A DNA stretch of 8,336 nt from Verrucomicrobiaceae bacterium (GTDB lineage Bacteria > Verrucomicrobiota > Verrucomicrobiae > Verrucomicrobiales > Akkermansiaceae): contig CANBTO010000206.1 of NCBI GenBank assembly GCA_947372405.1, forward strand, positions 1 through 8,336, written 5' to 3'. Position numbers and translations under genes: made by a program. Below the pieces are notes generated by a model. That model was not told where the DNA came from. It worked only from the letters and a program-made list of their open reading frames with translations, and did no database searches. The number at the start of each line of letters is the position of its first letter. Positions within the stretch are counted from its first letter, which is position 1. Shown here in pieces: positions 1 to 5,564 of the stretch.

Positions 1-1
1 G

Positions 2-433
2 CTGTTGCTGGAAATGGGGGCCAATCCCGAGGCCAAAAACTTCAACAGAGAAACCGCGATCTCCGTCGTCCGTGCTTCGAAGGACACTGCTGCTGCGGAC
101 TGGCTGCTCACCCATGGTGTTTCGTTGAAACACTTCGAACATGAACGGGGAAATGTGTTAACAGGCGCGGCCGGACGTGGTTACGAGAACAAGGTGCGTT
201 TGCTCCTCGATCACGGCGTCGCCGTGGACGAACGAAATGACAACGGCCTCACCGCCCTTCAAGCCGCCGTTAGATACGGGCCTTCCGGGCATGTGGGAAC
301 GATCCGTCTGTTGCTCGACCGCGGAGCCGATCCGAACGTCACCGACCTTCATCACAACACTCCGTTGAAAGACGCCAGGGACATCGGGGCGTTAGACGTG
401 GTCAAATTGCTCGAAAAGGCAGGAGCAAGGTAG
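2..433 (+). CDS. Ankyrin-repeat protein, 3' part only
   Basis: The frame is open from the left edge (codons CTG TTG CTG GAA ATG) and ends at TAG 431-433, so the true start lies upstream of the window. About four ankyrin-like units are visible, each marked by a helix-plus-loop signature: LLLEMGANPEAKN at the edge, WLLTHGVSLKH, VRLLLDHGVAVDERNDNGLTAL and IRLLLDRGADPNVTDLHHNTPL, ending with VVKLLEKAGAR. Ankyrin repeats form a stacked helical scaffold that binds other proteins; nothing here shows the partner. No signal peptide can be judged because the N-terminus is missing. The second unit (RETAISVVRASKDTAAADWL) is divergent from the consensus. The gene converges on the minus-strand membrane-protein gene, leaving only 22 bases between the two stop codons and no clear terminator. 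The family call is secure; the cellular role is unknown. Confidence 0.9.
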   Translation: MLLEMGANPEAKNFNRETAISVVRASKDTAAADWLLTHGVSLKHFEHERGNVLTGAAGRGYENKVRLLLDHGVAVDERNDNGLTALQAAVRYGPSGHVGTIRLLLDRGADPNVTDLHHNTPLKDARDIGALDVVKLLEKAGAR

Positions 434-455
434 CCGCAATAAAGCGTAGGATCAC

Positions 456-1304
456 TCAGTCCGCCGGAGCGTCGGGCTTGTCCGCATCCGGCTTGTCCTT
501 GCGGGATTTTCTCTCGGGATGGTCGAACCACGAGTAACGCCGGGTGGTCCCGCAAGGATATTTTTCCTCCAGCAGGCGCGCGACGTCCGCCATGTCTCCA
601 TCGGACTTGACCCAACCGCCCTCAAGGTCCGGAAAATCGATTTTGCAGTTCTCACATTTCTTGTCCGAATGGAACCGGATCGGACACCAGAAACTCTCGA
701 CGTTGCGCAGCATCTCGGTGCCAAGCGACCAAACGCCAGTCATCCAATCGCAATACAGGCACCAGATCAGGTCCCATCCCACCAGCCCGTCGAACTTCTG
801 CCGCGAAACGTTCACCCATTCGCCTTGGGGGTAGCGTGGAAACCGCACCAGAACGACCAGCGGCGGATAAACCACCCACTCCGCCAGTCGCACCAGCCAG
901 AACATCGGCACCGCCAGCGCCGTAATCCACACCGCAAGGTGGTTGCGGAAGCGGCCGACCCGTGAGTTGAGCACCTTGAGAATGCGCGGGCCCTTCACCG
1001 CCTTGGCATGGGCGCACTCGTGCAGGAAACTCCAGACAAGCAGAGTCACCACCTGCCCGACCACTCCGGCCACCCCTCCCTGCCAGCCAAACCACACCGC
1101 TCCCAGCACCCATGGCAGCATCGTGAATATCGTCACCAGAACATCGAGTCCCGGCGCATGCTGGCATTGCGCGCTGATCCACCGACCGGGCGACCCCAGG
1201 CGCGGCAGCAAATGCAGCAGCCCGGCCAGCATCAGCAGGCACAACAAGACACCGGATGAAAACCAAAGGACATCGTGAAAAATCATGCCCGAGTCTAACT
1301 TCAT
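456..1304 (-). CDS. Multi-pass membrane protein with HECAH motif and two CxxC pairs, function unknown
   Basis: The 282-residue protein has hydrophobic segments at about residues 12-32, 53-73, 78-95 and 123-153, so roughly four membrane spans. At the end of the third is HECAHA (95-100), an HExxH motif as in zinc metalloproteases, here at a membrane boundary. After the last span comes a cysteine-rich part: CLYC (182-185), C207, CENC (217-220) and C251, which could bind a metal. The C-terminus is charged and repeats DKPDA. The WCLYCDWMTG and FWCPIRF stretches look like strongly constrained motifs and I believe they belong to a conserved uncharacterised bacterial family, but I cannot name it. A site-2-protease NPDG motif is not visible, so a protease role is inference from HExxH alone. 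The start at ATG 1302-1304 lacks a clear Shine-Dalgarno; ATG at residue 7 is an alternative. It lies 83 bases downstream of the mlaE stop. Confidence 0.8.
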   Translation of the reverse strand: MKLDSGMIFHDVLWFSSGVLLCLLMLAGLLHLLPRLGSPGRWISAQCQHAPGLDVLVTIFTMLPWVLGAVWFGWQGGVAGVVGQVVTLLVWSFLHECAHAKAVKGPRILKVLNSRVGRFRNHLAVWITALAVPMFWLVRLAEWVVYPPLVVLVRFPRYPQGEWVNVSRQKFDGLVGWDLIWCLYCDWMTGVWSLGTEMLRNVESFWCPIRFHSDKKCENCKIDFPDLEGGWVKSDGDMADVARLLEEKYPCGTTRRYSWFDHPERKSRKDKPDADKPDAPAD

Positions 1305-1387
1305 CTCGATCAGGAGCGATTCAATTTTCCGAATTCATATCAAATCAATTGAAAACTCCGGGAAACCAAAAATCCGTTAGCCTCACA
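1305..1387 (-). promoter_or_regulatory. AT-rich spacer with possible promoter for the HECAH membrane protein
   Basis: This 83-base spacer is clearly AT-richer than the flanking genes. Read on the minus strand it has an extended -10-like string TGATATGAA (plus-strand 1334-1342), about 30 bases before the ATG, but no good -35 box. A 7-base inverted repeat, TTCAATT (1320-1326) and AATTGAA (1347-1353), encloses that -10 candidate and could be an operator or a weak structure. There is no GC-rich hairpin with a T-run, so an mlaE terminator is not evident and read-through from mlaE is possible. Confidence 0.3.
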
Positions 1388-2194
1388 TCACGCCGCCGCG
1401 CCGGCCGGAAAGATCATGCTCAGCAGCATCGTGAGGAAAAAGTTCACGATCAGGATCGAGAGCGAGGAATAGACCATCGCCTGCGTCGTCCCCCGCCCCA
1501 CGCCCACCGCACCGTGGCTCACCGAGAGTCCCTGATGGCAGGAGAGCACTACGATCAACATCCCGAAAACCAAGCCCTTTGTCATCGCAAAGATGATGTC
1601 CGTGCCGTTGGTGTGCAGGTTCATCTGGTTCATCCAGTACGCCCCGTTCACACCGAACGGTCCAGTGCCCACGATCAACGAAGCGATGATCCCGAACGCC
1701 GCGGACTCCGCGATCAGCAGCGGCATCGCCACCAGCATCGCCAGGAAACGCGGCGTCACCAGATAGTCGATCGGGTGCACGTCCATCGAGCGCAATGCGT
1801 CGATCTGCTCCGTCACTTTCATCGTGCCAATCTCCGCCGCCATCGCCGCGCCCACCCGGCCAGCCAGCATCAGCGCAGTCACCGAGGGGCCCAGTTCGCG
1901 CAGCATCGCCACACTCACCAACGCGCCGCCACCCGTTTCCATGCCCAGCGGTTTGAACTGGAACAAGGCCTGCGCCGCCAGCACCGCCCCGGTGAATGCA
2001 CCAGTCAGAATCACCACCGGCTGCGAGTTGAACCCGACCTCCGCGATCTGCGCCACCACCATCCGGAAACGGATCTTGCCATGGCGCAATGAATCCCAAA
2101 CCGCAGCCGCAAGTTTCCCGATCTCCCCCAGATACACGAGAAAATCCAACCCAGTCCTGCCTAACATCCGGATCACGCCACCAACATGCACCAT
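1388..2194 (-). CDS. mlaE: MlaE-family ABC transporter permease (phospholipid/lipid transport)
   Basis: This is the membrane permease of an MCE/Mla-type ABC system, which moves phospholipids between the inner and outer membranes. The 268-residue length fits the family (about 250-270). The diagnostic segment EIGTMKVTEQIDALRSM is at residues 121-137, preceded by LRELGPSVTALMLAGRVGA (99-117), the core of the MlaE domain. Hydrophobic helices lie at about 58-76, 100-120, 148-175, 195-215 and 242-262, and the C-terminal GVGRGTTQAMVYSS stretch is typical. Start: ATG 2192-2194 is the longest; the ATG at residue 10 (MLGRTGLDFL, end 2167) matches the usual family N-terminus as well or better. Neither has a strong Shine-Dalgarno. 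The partner ATPase (MlaF) and MCE-domain protein (MlaD) are absent on both sides in this window, although they often adjoin mlaE. The upstream neighbour is the helical-repeat gene, 59 bases away in the same direction, so co-transcription is possible. Confidence 0.95.
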   Translation of the reverse strand: MVHVGGVIRMLGRTGLDFLVYLGEIGKLAAAVWDSLRHGKIRFRMVVAQIAEVGFNSQPVVILTGAFTGAVLAAQALFQFKPLGMETGGGALVSVAMLRELGPSVTALMLAGRVGAAMAAEIGTMKVTEQIDALRSMDVHPIDYLVTPRFLAMLVAMPLLIAESAAFGIIASLIVGTGPFGVNGAYWMNQMNLHTNGTDIIFAMTKGLVFGMLIVVLSCHQGLSVSHGAVGVGRGTTQAMVYSSLSILIVNFFLTMLLSMIFPAGAAA

Positions 2195-2253
2195 GAAACA
2201 TCATGTGGCAATGCGGTGGATTCAGGCCACTGATTCGAAAACCTCACATCCCC

Positions 2254-3384
2254 TCACGGATCCCCGGTGGCCGCGGCGAGTTTTGCCGCCTGGTCCTTCA
2301 ACGCACCTGCGGGCAGGGCATTGCGCCAGGCATCGAATCCGGTGGAGTCTTTCGCGAGGTAGTTGTGAAGGATCACATCGACCGAATCGGTTGTTAGAAC
2401 ACCCGCGGGCTGGCCGGTCGCCCACTTGGCCGCGGCTGCGGGATCGGCGGTGGCCCATGCCGGAACGAACTGGTTGATGGCGGCATCGCGCTCGCTTCCT
2501 GAGTTCAGCTTGTCGATCCAGGCCAGTCCGGCGTCGGGCGACTGGCTGGCGAAAATCGTCGAGATTTCCTTCACCGCGAGATCCCGTTCCGCGCCGCTCT
2601 TCACATTGGCAAGCAGCCACTGCGAGCTGCCCGCCAGATCCATGGTGGCCCAGTTGGCGATGGTGTTGGCGAACTGCGCGGGGTCCTGATAGACGCGGCT
2701 GGATGCGAGGCTGGCGGCCACGGCCCCCGGCGGATCGCTCTTCGCCCAGCCGGCATATGCGGCGTAGCGGAGAATGGCGGAAAGCTCGGGTGAGAACGTG
2801 TTTTTTCCGATGAAATCAATGGCAGCCGCAGGTTCCTGCGCGGCCCAGGTGAAAAACATCGTCTCCATCGCCGCGTCCCGTTCCTTCGAGGCTGGAAGCG
2901 CGGAAAACCAGGCGGCTGCTCCGGCTCCATCGCTTTGCGCCCAGCTCTCGGCCGCCATGAGCAGGCTGTTGTGCAGTTCCAGACCCGTTAGATTCGCCAT
3001 CATCCAGGCTGCGGCTCCCTGCGGATCGTTGGCGGAAAACTGGCCTAAAGCCGAGCGGATGATCTCGTTGCGGCGCTCGCTGGGCTGCTGCGCCGTCAAC
3101 CACGCTAACGCACTTTGCGGATCGGCGTTCATCCATGCCTCAAGGTTGCGTGTCGCAAGCTTGTAGCGGGCGAGCGGATCCTTCTCGCGGTCCAATTCCA
3201 CACGCAGACTGGTGAAGTCGGTTTTCTCCGGAACGCTCCGGTGGACCGGCTGGCCTGTCCTCATCACGTCCGGGACGCCGCTTTCAACGGCCGCGGCAGG
3301 TTGGTTTCTCCCGATGAAAAATCCCGCCACGCCGGATAGGGCGGCGATCACGACAGCACCGGCGATGGTTGGGGCAACTTTCAT
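2254..3384 (-). CDS. Membrane-anchored or exported WA..DP helical-repeat protein, function unknown
   Basis: The 376-residue protein starts with a basic residue and a long hydrophobic stretch (residues 4-25, ending FFIGRNQPAAA). That is either a signal peptide or an N-terminal anchor placing the rest in the periplasm. From about residue 80 to the end it is built of roughly nine tandem units of 31-34 residues. The units share a W-A-x-x-D-P-x-x-A-x-x-W core (AWMNADPQSALAWL, FSANDPQGAAAWM, WAQSDGAGAAAWF, WATADPAAAAKWA and others) followed by ERD(A/L)A-type second helices. This predicts an alpha-helical solenoid, probably a protein-binding scaffold. I chose ATG 3382-3384 over an in-frame ATG at 3450 because the extension would have to translate the terminator hairpin of the neighbouring gene and would bury the hydrophobic N-terminus. 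No Shine-Dalgarno is seen. I know of no assigned function. Confidence 0.85.
   Translation of the reverse strand: MKVAPTIAGAVVIAALSGVAGFFIGRNQPAAAVESGVPDVMRTGQPVHRSVPEKTDFTSLRVELDREKDPLARYKLATRNLEAWMNADPQSALAWLTAQQPSERRNEIIRSALGQFSANDPQGAAAWMMANLTGLELHNSLLMAAESWAQSDGAGAAAWFSALPASKERDAAMETMFFTWAAQEPAAAIDFIGKNTFSPELSAILRYAAYAGWAKSDPPGAVAASLASSRVYQDPAQFANTIANWATMDLAGSSQWLLANVKSGAERDLAVKEISTIFASQSPDAGLAWIDKLNSGSERDAAINQFVPAWATADPAAAAKWATGQPAGVLTTDSVDVILHNYLAKDSTGFDAWRNALPAGALKDQAAKLAAATGDP
2415..3135 (-). repeat. Tandem protein repeats (about 32 residues each) within the helical-repeat gene
   Basis: About nine diverged units in tandem encode the WA..DP..A..W pattern. Spacing is regular at protein level but the DNA has diverged strongly, so this is an old repeat array and not a recent expansion. 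The best-kept units are near residues 84-95, 115-127, 147-159 and the C-terminal WATADPAAAAKWA. The span given is approximate; the last unit, near the C-terminus, is degenerate and continues slightly past the lower boundary. Confidence 0.7.
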
Positions 3385-3416
3385 GGATGTGACGGTAAAT
3401 CCCGGCTTGAACACAA

Positions 3417-3452
3417 ACATGCCGGGAACGGAGCTTCCGTGTCCCGGCATGT
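3417..3452 (-). terminator. Strong hairpin terminator after the small secreted-protein gene
   Basis: The outer stem is perfect: ACATGCCGGGA (3417-3427) pairs with TCCCGGCATGT (3442-3452), 11 bp. Inside, ACGGA (3428-3432) pairs with TCCGT (3436-3440) around a GCT loop, with one bulged G at 3441. Read on the minus strand it starts 19 bases after the stop codon of the 3472-3960 gene and is followed by the T-rich GTTTGTGTT. That is the layout of a Rho-independent terminator for this gene. No T-run follows on the plus-strand side. It separates the secreted-protein gene from the helical-repeat gene. Confidence 0.85.
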
Positions 3453-3471
3453 CGAAGTCAGAAACAGAGGC

Positions 3472-3960
3472 TCAGAGAATAACCTTCGATTTGAAGGTCA
3501 AATAATCCCGATGCTTCCAGCCAAAACGGGTGTATTCCCAGAGGTTGATCTCGGGGAAACGATACCGGTCCAGATAAATGGCGTAGCCGTCAGCTTGGGC
3601 GGAATTGTAGAAACCACCGCCTTGCAGTGGTTTCACACCCTTTGTCATGAGCACGACGCCCGAGGTGGCACCATAGAATGGCATGGCCCAAAACTCGAAG
3701 CTCATCTGCCCGGACGCTCCGCCGGAACGGTTGGTGATCCATTGGATGCCGATGGTGGCCCGGTGGTAGTAGTCCGCTCCGAAGTTCGTGTAGCGGCCGC
3801 TCTGGGGACCGCCACTGGGTGAGAAATTGACCTTCGTGGCGAGTTTATACATGCCGTCTCCATCGAGCGTGAGATTGGCTGCCCGGCTTTCCTGGGCAAT
3901 GCCGATCATGGTGAACATGGCTGCCAAGGCGGCCGTGATGTTTCGATTGATGATTTTCAT
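3472..3960 (-). CDS. Small secreted protein of unknown function
   Basis: The 162-residue protein opens with a classical signal peptide: MKIINRN, a hydrophobic core (ITAALAAMFTMIGIA) and a likely signal peptidase I site after QESRA (residue 27), giving a mature start ANLTLDGDG. The mature part of about 135 residues is rich in Gly, Tyr, Phe, Trp and Ser (QWITNRSGGASG, FEFWAMPFYGATSG, FYNSAQADGYAIYLDRYRF), which suggests a beta-rich extracytoplasmic fold. There are no cysteines in the mature part and no recognisable catalytic motif or sorting tail. I do not recognise the family. ATG 3958-3960 is chosen over an in-frame ATG ten codons upstream because it gives a canonical signal peptide. It appears to be monocistronic: its own terminator follows and a possible promoter precedes it. 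Confidence 0.75.
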   Translation of the reverse strand: MKIINRNITAALAAMFTMIGIAQESRAANLTLDGDGMYKLATKVNFSPSGGPQSGRYTNFGADYYHRATIGIQWITNRSGGASGQMSFEFWAMPFYGATSGVVLMTKGVKPLQGGGFYNSAQADGYAIYLDRYRFPEINLWEYTRFGWKHRDYLTFKSKVIL

Positions 3961-4019
3961 GGTATGCGGTGTGCTTGCTGGTTGCTGCACTGTAGCGCTT
4001 CAGACGGGAGTCGCACGCA

Positions 4020-4048
4020 AATATTCGGAAAATTTAAGAAATCCGTAA
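4020..4048 (-). promoter_or_regulatory. Possible promoter of the small secreted-protein gene
   Basis: In an AT-rich patch within the 110-base spacer, the minus strand reads TTACGG (plus-strand 4043-4048), 17 bases, then AATATT (4020-4025). The -10 candidate matches four of six consensus bases and the -35 candidate only two. A partial inverted repeat, CGGA (4026-4029) and TCCG (4042-4045), lies between them. The leader would be about 50 bases. Position and AT content are the main support. Confidence 0.3.
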
Positions 4049-4070
4049 TTTTTCACCGAAGCCGGACACC

Positions 4071-5141
4071 TCAGCAATCCGCCGCCGGGCTAGCCGAGGA
4101 ATCCGCAGGCACTTCGGGAAACTCCGCTGCAAGCCCGGCCAGAGCCTCGCAGGTGGATGCCCATTTCTTCTCGGACCAGACGAGCGGCGGGTGCAGCTTC
4201 TTGCGGCGGAATTTCTCCACACGCTGCAGCGCCTCGTCCCTCACCTGATGGGGCAGCTCGGCAATGGCGCGGGCGGCGGCGTCCGCCGTCGAGGTCTCAT
4301 GGCAGATCATCGCCAGATCGTTGCCCGCCGCGATGGCCAGCCGCGCGGCCTCCCCGCGGCCGTAGCGTTTGGCGATCGCGCCCATATCCAGATCGTCCGT
4401 TAGAACCAGGTGGCGGTCGAAGCCGAGTTGGTCGCGCAGAAATCGGCGGACGATCCGCGGCGAGAGCGAAGCGGGGAAATCCGGATCGATGTTTGGAAAC
4501 CCGACGTGCGCCAGCATGACCGCGTCCAGTTCAGGCATCAACGCCGTGTATGGGATCACATCCTCGCGCAACAGTTCCTCCAGCGTGGCGGGTGAGGACG
4601 GCAGGTCGTGGTGCGGATCTGATAGAGCGCGACCTCCTGCCGGAAAATGTTTGGCACACCCGGCCACACCGCGCTTGCGCATCCAGCGGTTCCACTGACC
4701 GGCGTAATCGATCACCCGCTGCGGATCGCGCCCCCAGCAGCGGCCGCTCAGGGCGCTCTGCATGCCGGGAAAATGATCGAGGTCCAGCACCGGAGCGAGG
4801 TTGAGGTTGAAACCGAGCATCCGCAGCAGGTCGCCGGTGAACGCGCCCGCGTCCGCGATTTTCCCAAGATCAGCCCGGGCCGCCAGCATCGGTGCCGATG
4901 GCGCGGCTGGCGCGATTTCCCGCGTCCGGGTGATCCGTCCGCCTTCCTGGTCGATGGCGAGGATCGGCATCTCGTTGGAAAGGTCCCGCAGATCGTCGGT
5001 GAGTTTCCGCGTTTGTTCCGGCGTAGAGATGTTGCGGGTGAAGAGGATGAAACCCGTAGGCTGGAGGCGGCGGAACAAGACCGCTTCCTCCGGCGTGAGT
5101 TCCGGACCGGAAAGACCTAATAGAAGCAGCGAACCATCCAT
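4071..5141 (-). CDS. nagZ: NagZ-type beta-N-acetylhexosaminidase (glycoside hydrolase family 3)
   Basis: NagZ removes N-acetylglucosamine from anhydro-muropeptides in the cytoplasm, a step in peptidoglycan recycling. The 356-residue protein is a single GH3 barrel of the usual NagZ length and has no signal peptide. Landmarks are IDQEGGRI (63-70, substrate-binding loop), GFNLNLAPVLDLD (110-122), KHFPAGG (164-170), SDPHHDLP (174-181), whose Asp-x-His (D175, H177) is the family acid/base dyad, and VLTDDLDM (246-253) with D249 as the expected nucleophile. One oddity is that the usual KHFPGHG reads KHFPAGG here. ATG 5139-5141 is preferred: GGGG lies about 11-14 bases upstream, whereas an in-frame TTG three codons earlier sits too close to it. 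The C-terminal tail (SSASPAADC) is unremarkable. The gene stands alone: divergent from the DUF2103-like gene and followed on the same strand by the secreted-protein gene 110 bases on. Confidence 0.93.
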   Translation of the reverse strand: MDGSLLLLGLSGPELTPEEAVLFRRLQPTGFILFTRNISTPEQTRKLTDDLRDLSNEMPILAIDQEGGRITRTREIAPAAPSAPMLAARADLGKIADAGAFTGDLLRMLGFNLNLAPVLDLDHFPGMQSALSGRCWGRDPQRVIDYAGQWNRWMRKRGVAGCAKHFPAGGRALSDPHHDLPSSPATLEELLREDVIPYTALMPELDAVMLAHVGFPNIDPDFPASLSPRIVRRFLRDQLGFDRHLVLTDDLDMGAIAKRYGRGEAARLAIAAGNDLAMICHETSTADAAARAIAELPHQVRDEALQRVEKFRRKKLHPPLVWSEKKWASTCEALAGLAAEFPEVPADSSASPAADC

Positions 5142-5174
5142 GTTTTTCAAACCCCAGCAAATCCCTCATCACTT

Positions 5175-5206
5175 GTCGATTCCCGCCTGCGCAGGGCGGA
5201 TTCGAC
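5175..5206. repeat. Imperfect palindrome between divergent nagZ and the DUF2103-like gene
   Basis: GTCGA (5175-5179) pairs with TCGAC (5202-5206). After a T/T mismatch, T5181 pairs with A5200, C5182 is bulged, and CCGCC (5183-5187) pairs with GGCGG (5195-5199) around the loop TGCGCAG. There is no T-run on either side, so it is not an obvious terminator. Its sequence resembles the CCCGCC...GGGCGG palindromes that many genomes carry as dispersed REP-like elements. It could also be an operator in a shared divergent promoter region. Confidence 0.5.
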
Positions 5207-5257
5207 TGAATCGAGATGGTTTTTCGATAAGAACCATGCGACGGTCCGCCACACCCC

Positions 5258-5539
5258 ATGCCATCACGCGGCAGACACCAGAGCACGTCGAAGGAATGCG
5301 AACGAATCATGCGGCGCATCGAGGCGATGGATGGCGTCGTCGGAGTGATCATCGGTCGTTCGTATGGAGGCAAGTCCCTCGGCCAAAGCGACCGCACCGG
5401 CTCCGTGAGGATCCAGCGCAAGGTCTCCGGAGGGCTCAAGGCCGTCACCCAGTCCTCAAAGGGGCTTCAGGAAATCTTCATCCGCACTGAACCCGGAACG
5501 GAGGACGACATCATCGCGGAGATCGAAAAACTCGAGTGA
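5258..5539 (+). CDS. Small protein resembling the DUF2103 family (putative metal-binding)
   Basis: The 93-residue soluble protein has no signal peptide or membrane span. Its pattern is RHQST (6-10), a helix to DGVVGVIIGR (25-34), a polar loop, SVRIQRKVSGGLKAV, GLQEIFIRTEPG, then an acidic helix (DDIIAEIEKLE). This order recalls the DUF2103 family as I remember it: KHSHST near the start, then IPGR, a basic strand, GG.K, and QEVFV. The match is by eye only and the family has no established function. ATG 5258 keeps the RHQST element and follows an in-frame TAA at 5228-5230; ATG 5309 (MRRIEAMDG) is the shorter alternative. No Shine-Dalgarno precedes either. It converges on the next gene with 25 bases between stops. 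Coding reality is supported by the sensible amphipathic composition and lack of a better frame. Confidence 0.65.
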   Translation: MPSRGRHQSTSKECERIMRRIEAMDGVVGVIIGRSYGGKSLGQSDRTGSVRIQRKVSGGLKAVTQSSKGLQEIFIRTEPGTEDDIIAEIEKLE

Positions 5540-5564
5540 TCCCCCGCGGAAACCCGCAGCCCGG

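Noticed and set aside
652..1266. Open frame of about 200 codons in another minus-strand frame over the HECAH membrane protein gene
   Set aside because: Composition is Gly/Ala/Arg-rich without motifs, whereas the competing frame has membrane helices, HECAH and CxxC pairs.
1256..2204. Long open frames on both strands overlapping mlaE in other frames
   Set aside because: Their products are His/Arg- or Gly/Asp-rich low-complexity strings without domains, as expected from GC-rich shadows of mlaE.
3385..3450. N-terminal extension of the helical-repeat protein starting at ATG 3450
   Set aside because: It would translate the terminator hairpin and push the hydrophobic signal segment away from the N-terminus.
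5236..5490. ATG at 5236 opening a different plus-strand frame across the DUF2103-like gene
   Set aside because: The product is Arg/His-rich with no pattern and belongs to a longer shadow frame running from inside the nagZ antisense.
5540..5564. Hairpin GCGG-AAAC-CCGC between the convergent stops
   Set aside because: The stem is only four base pairs and no T-run follows on either strand.
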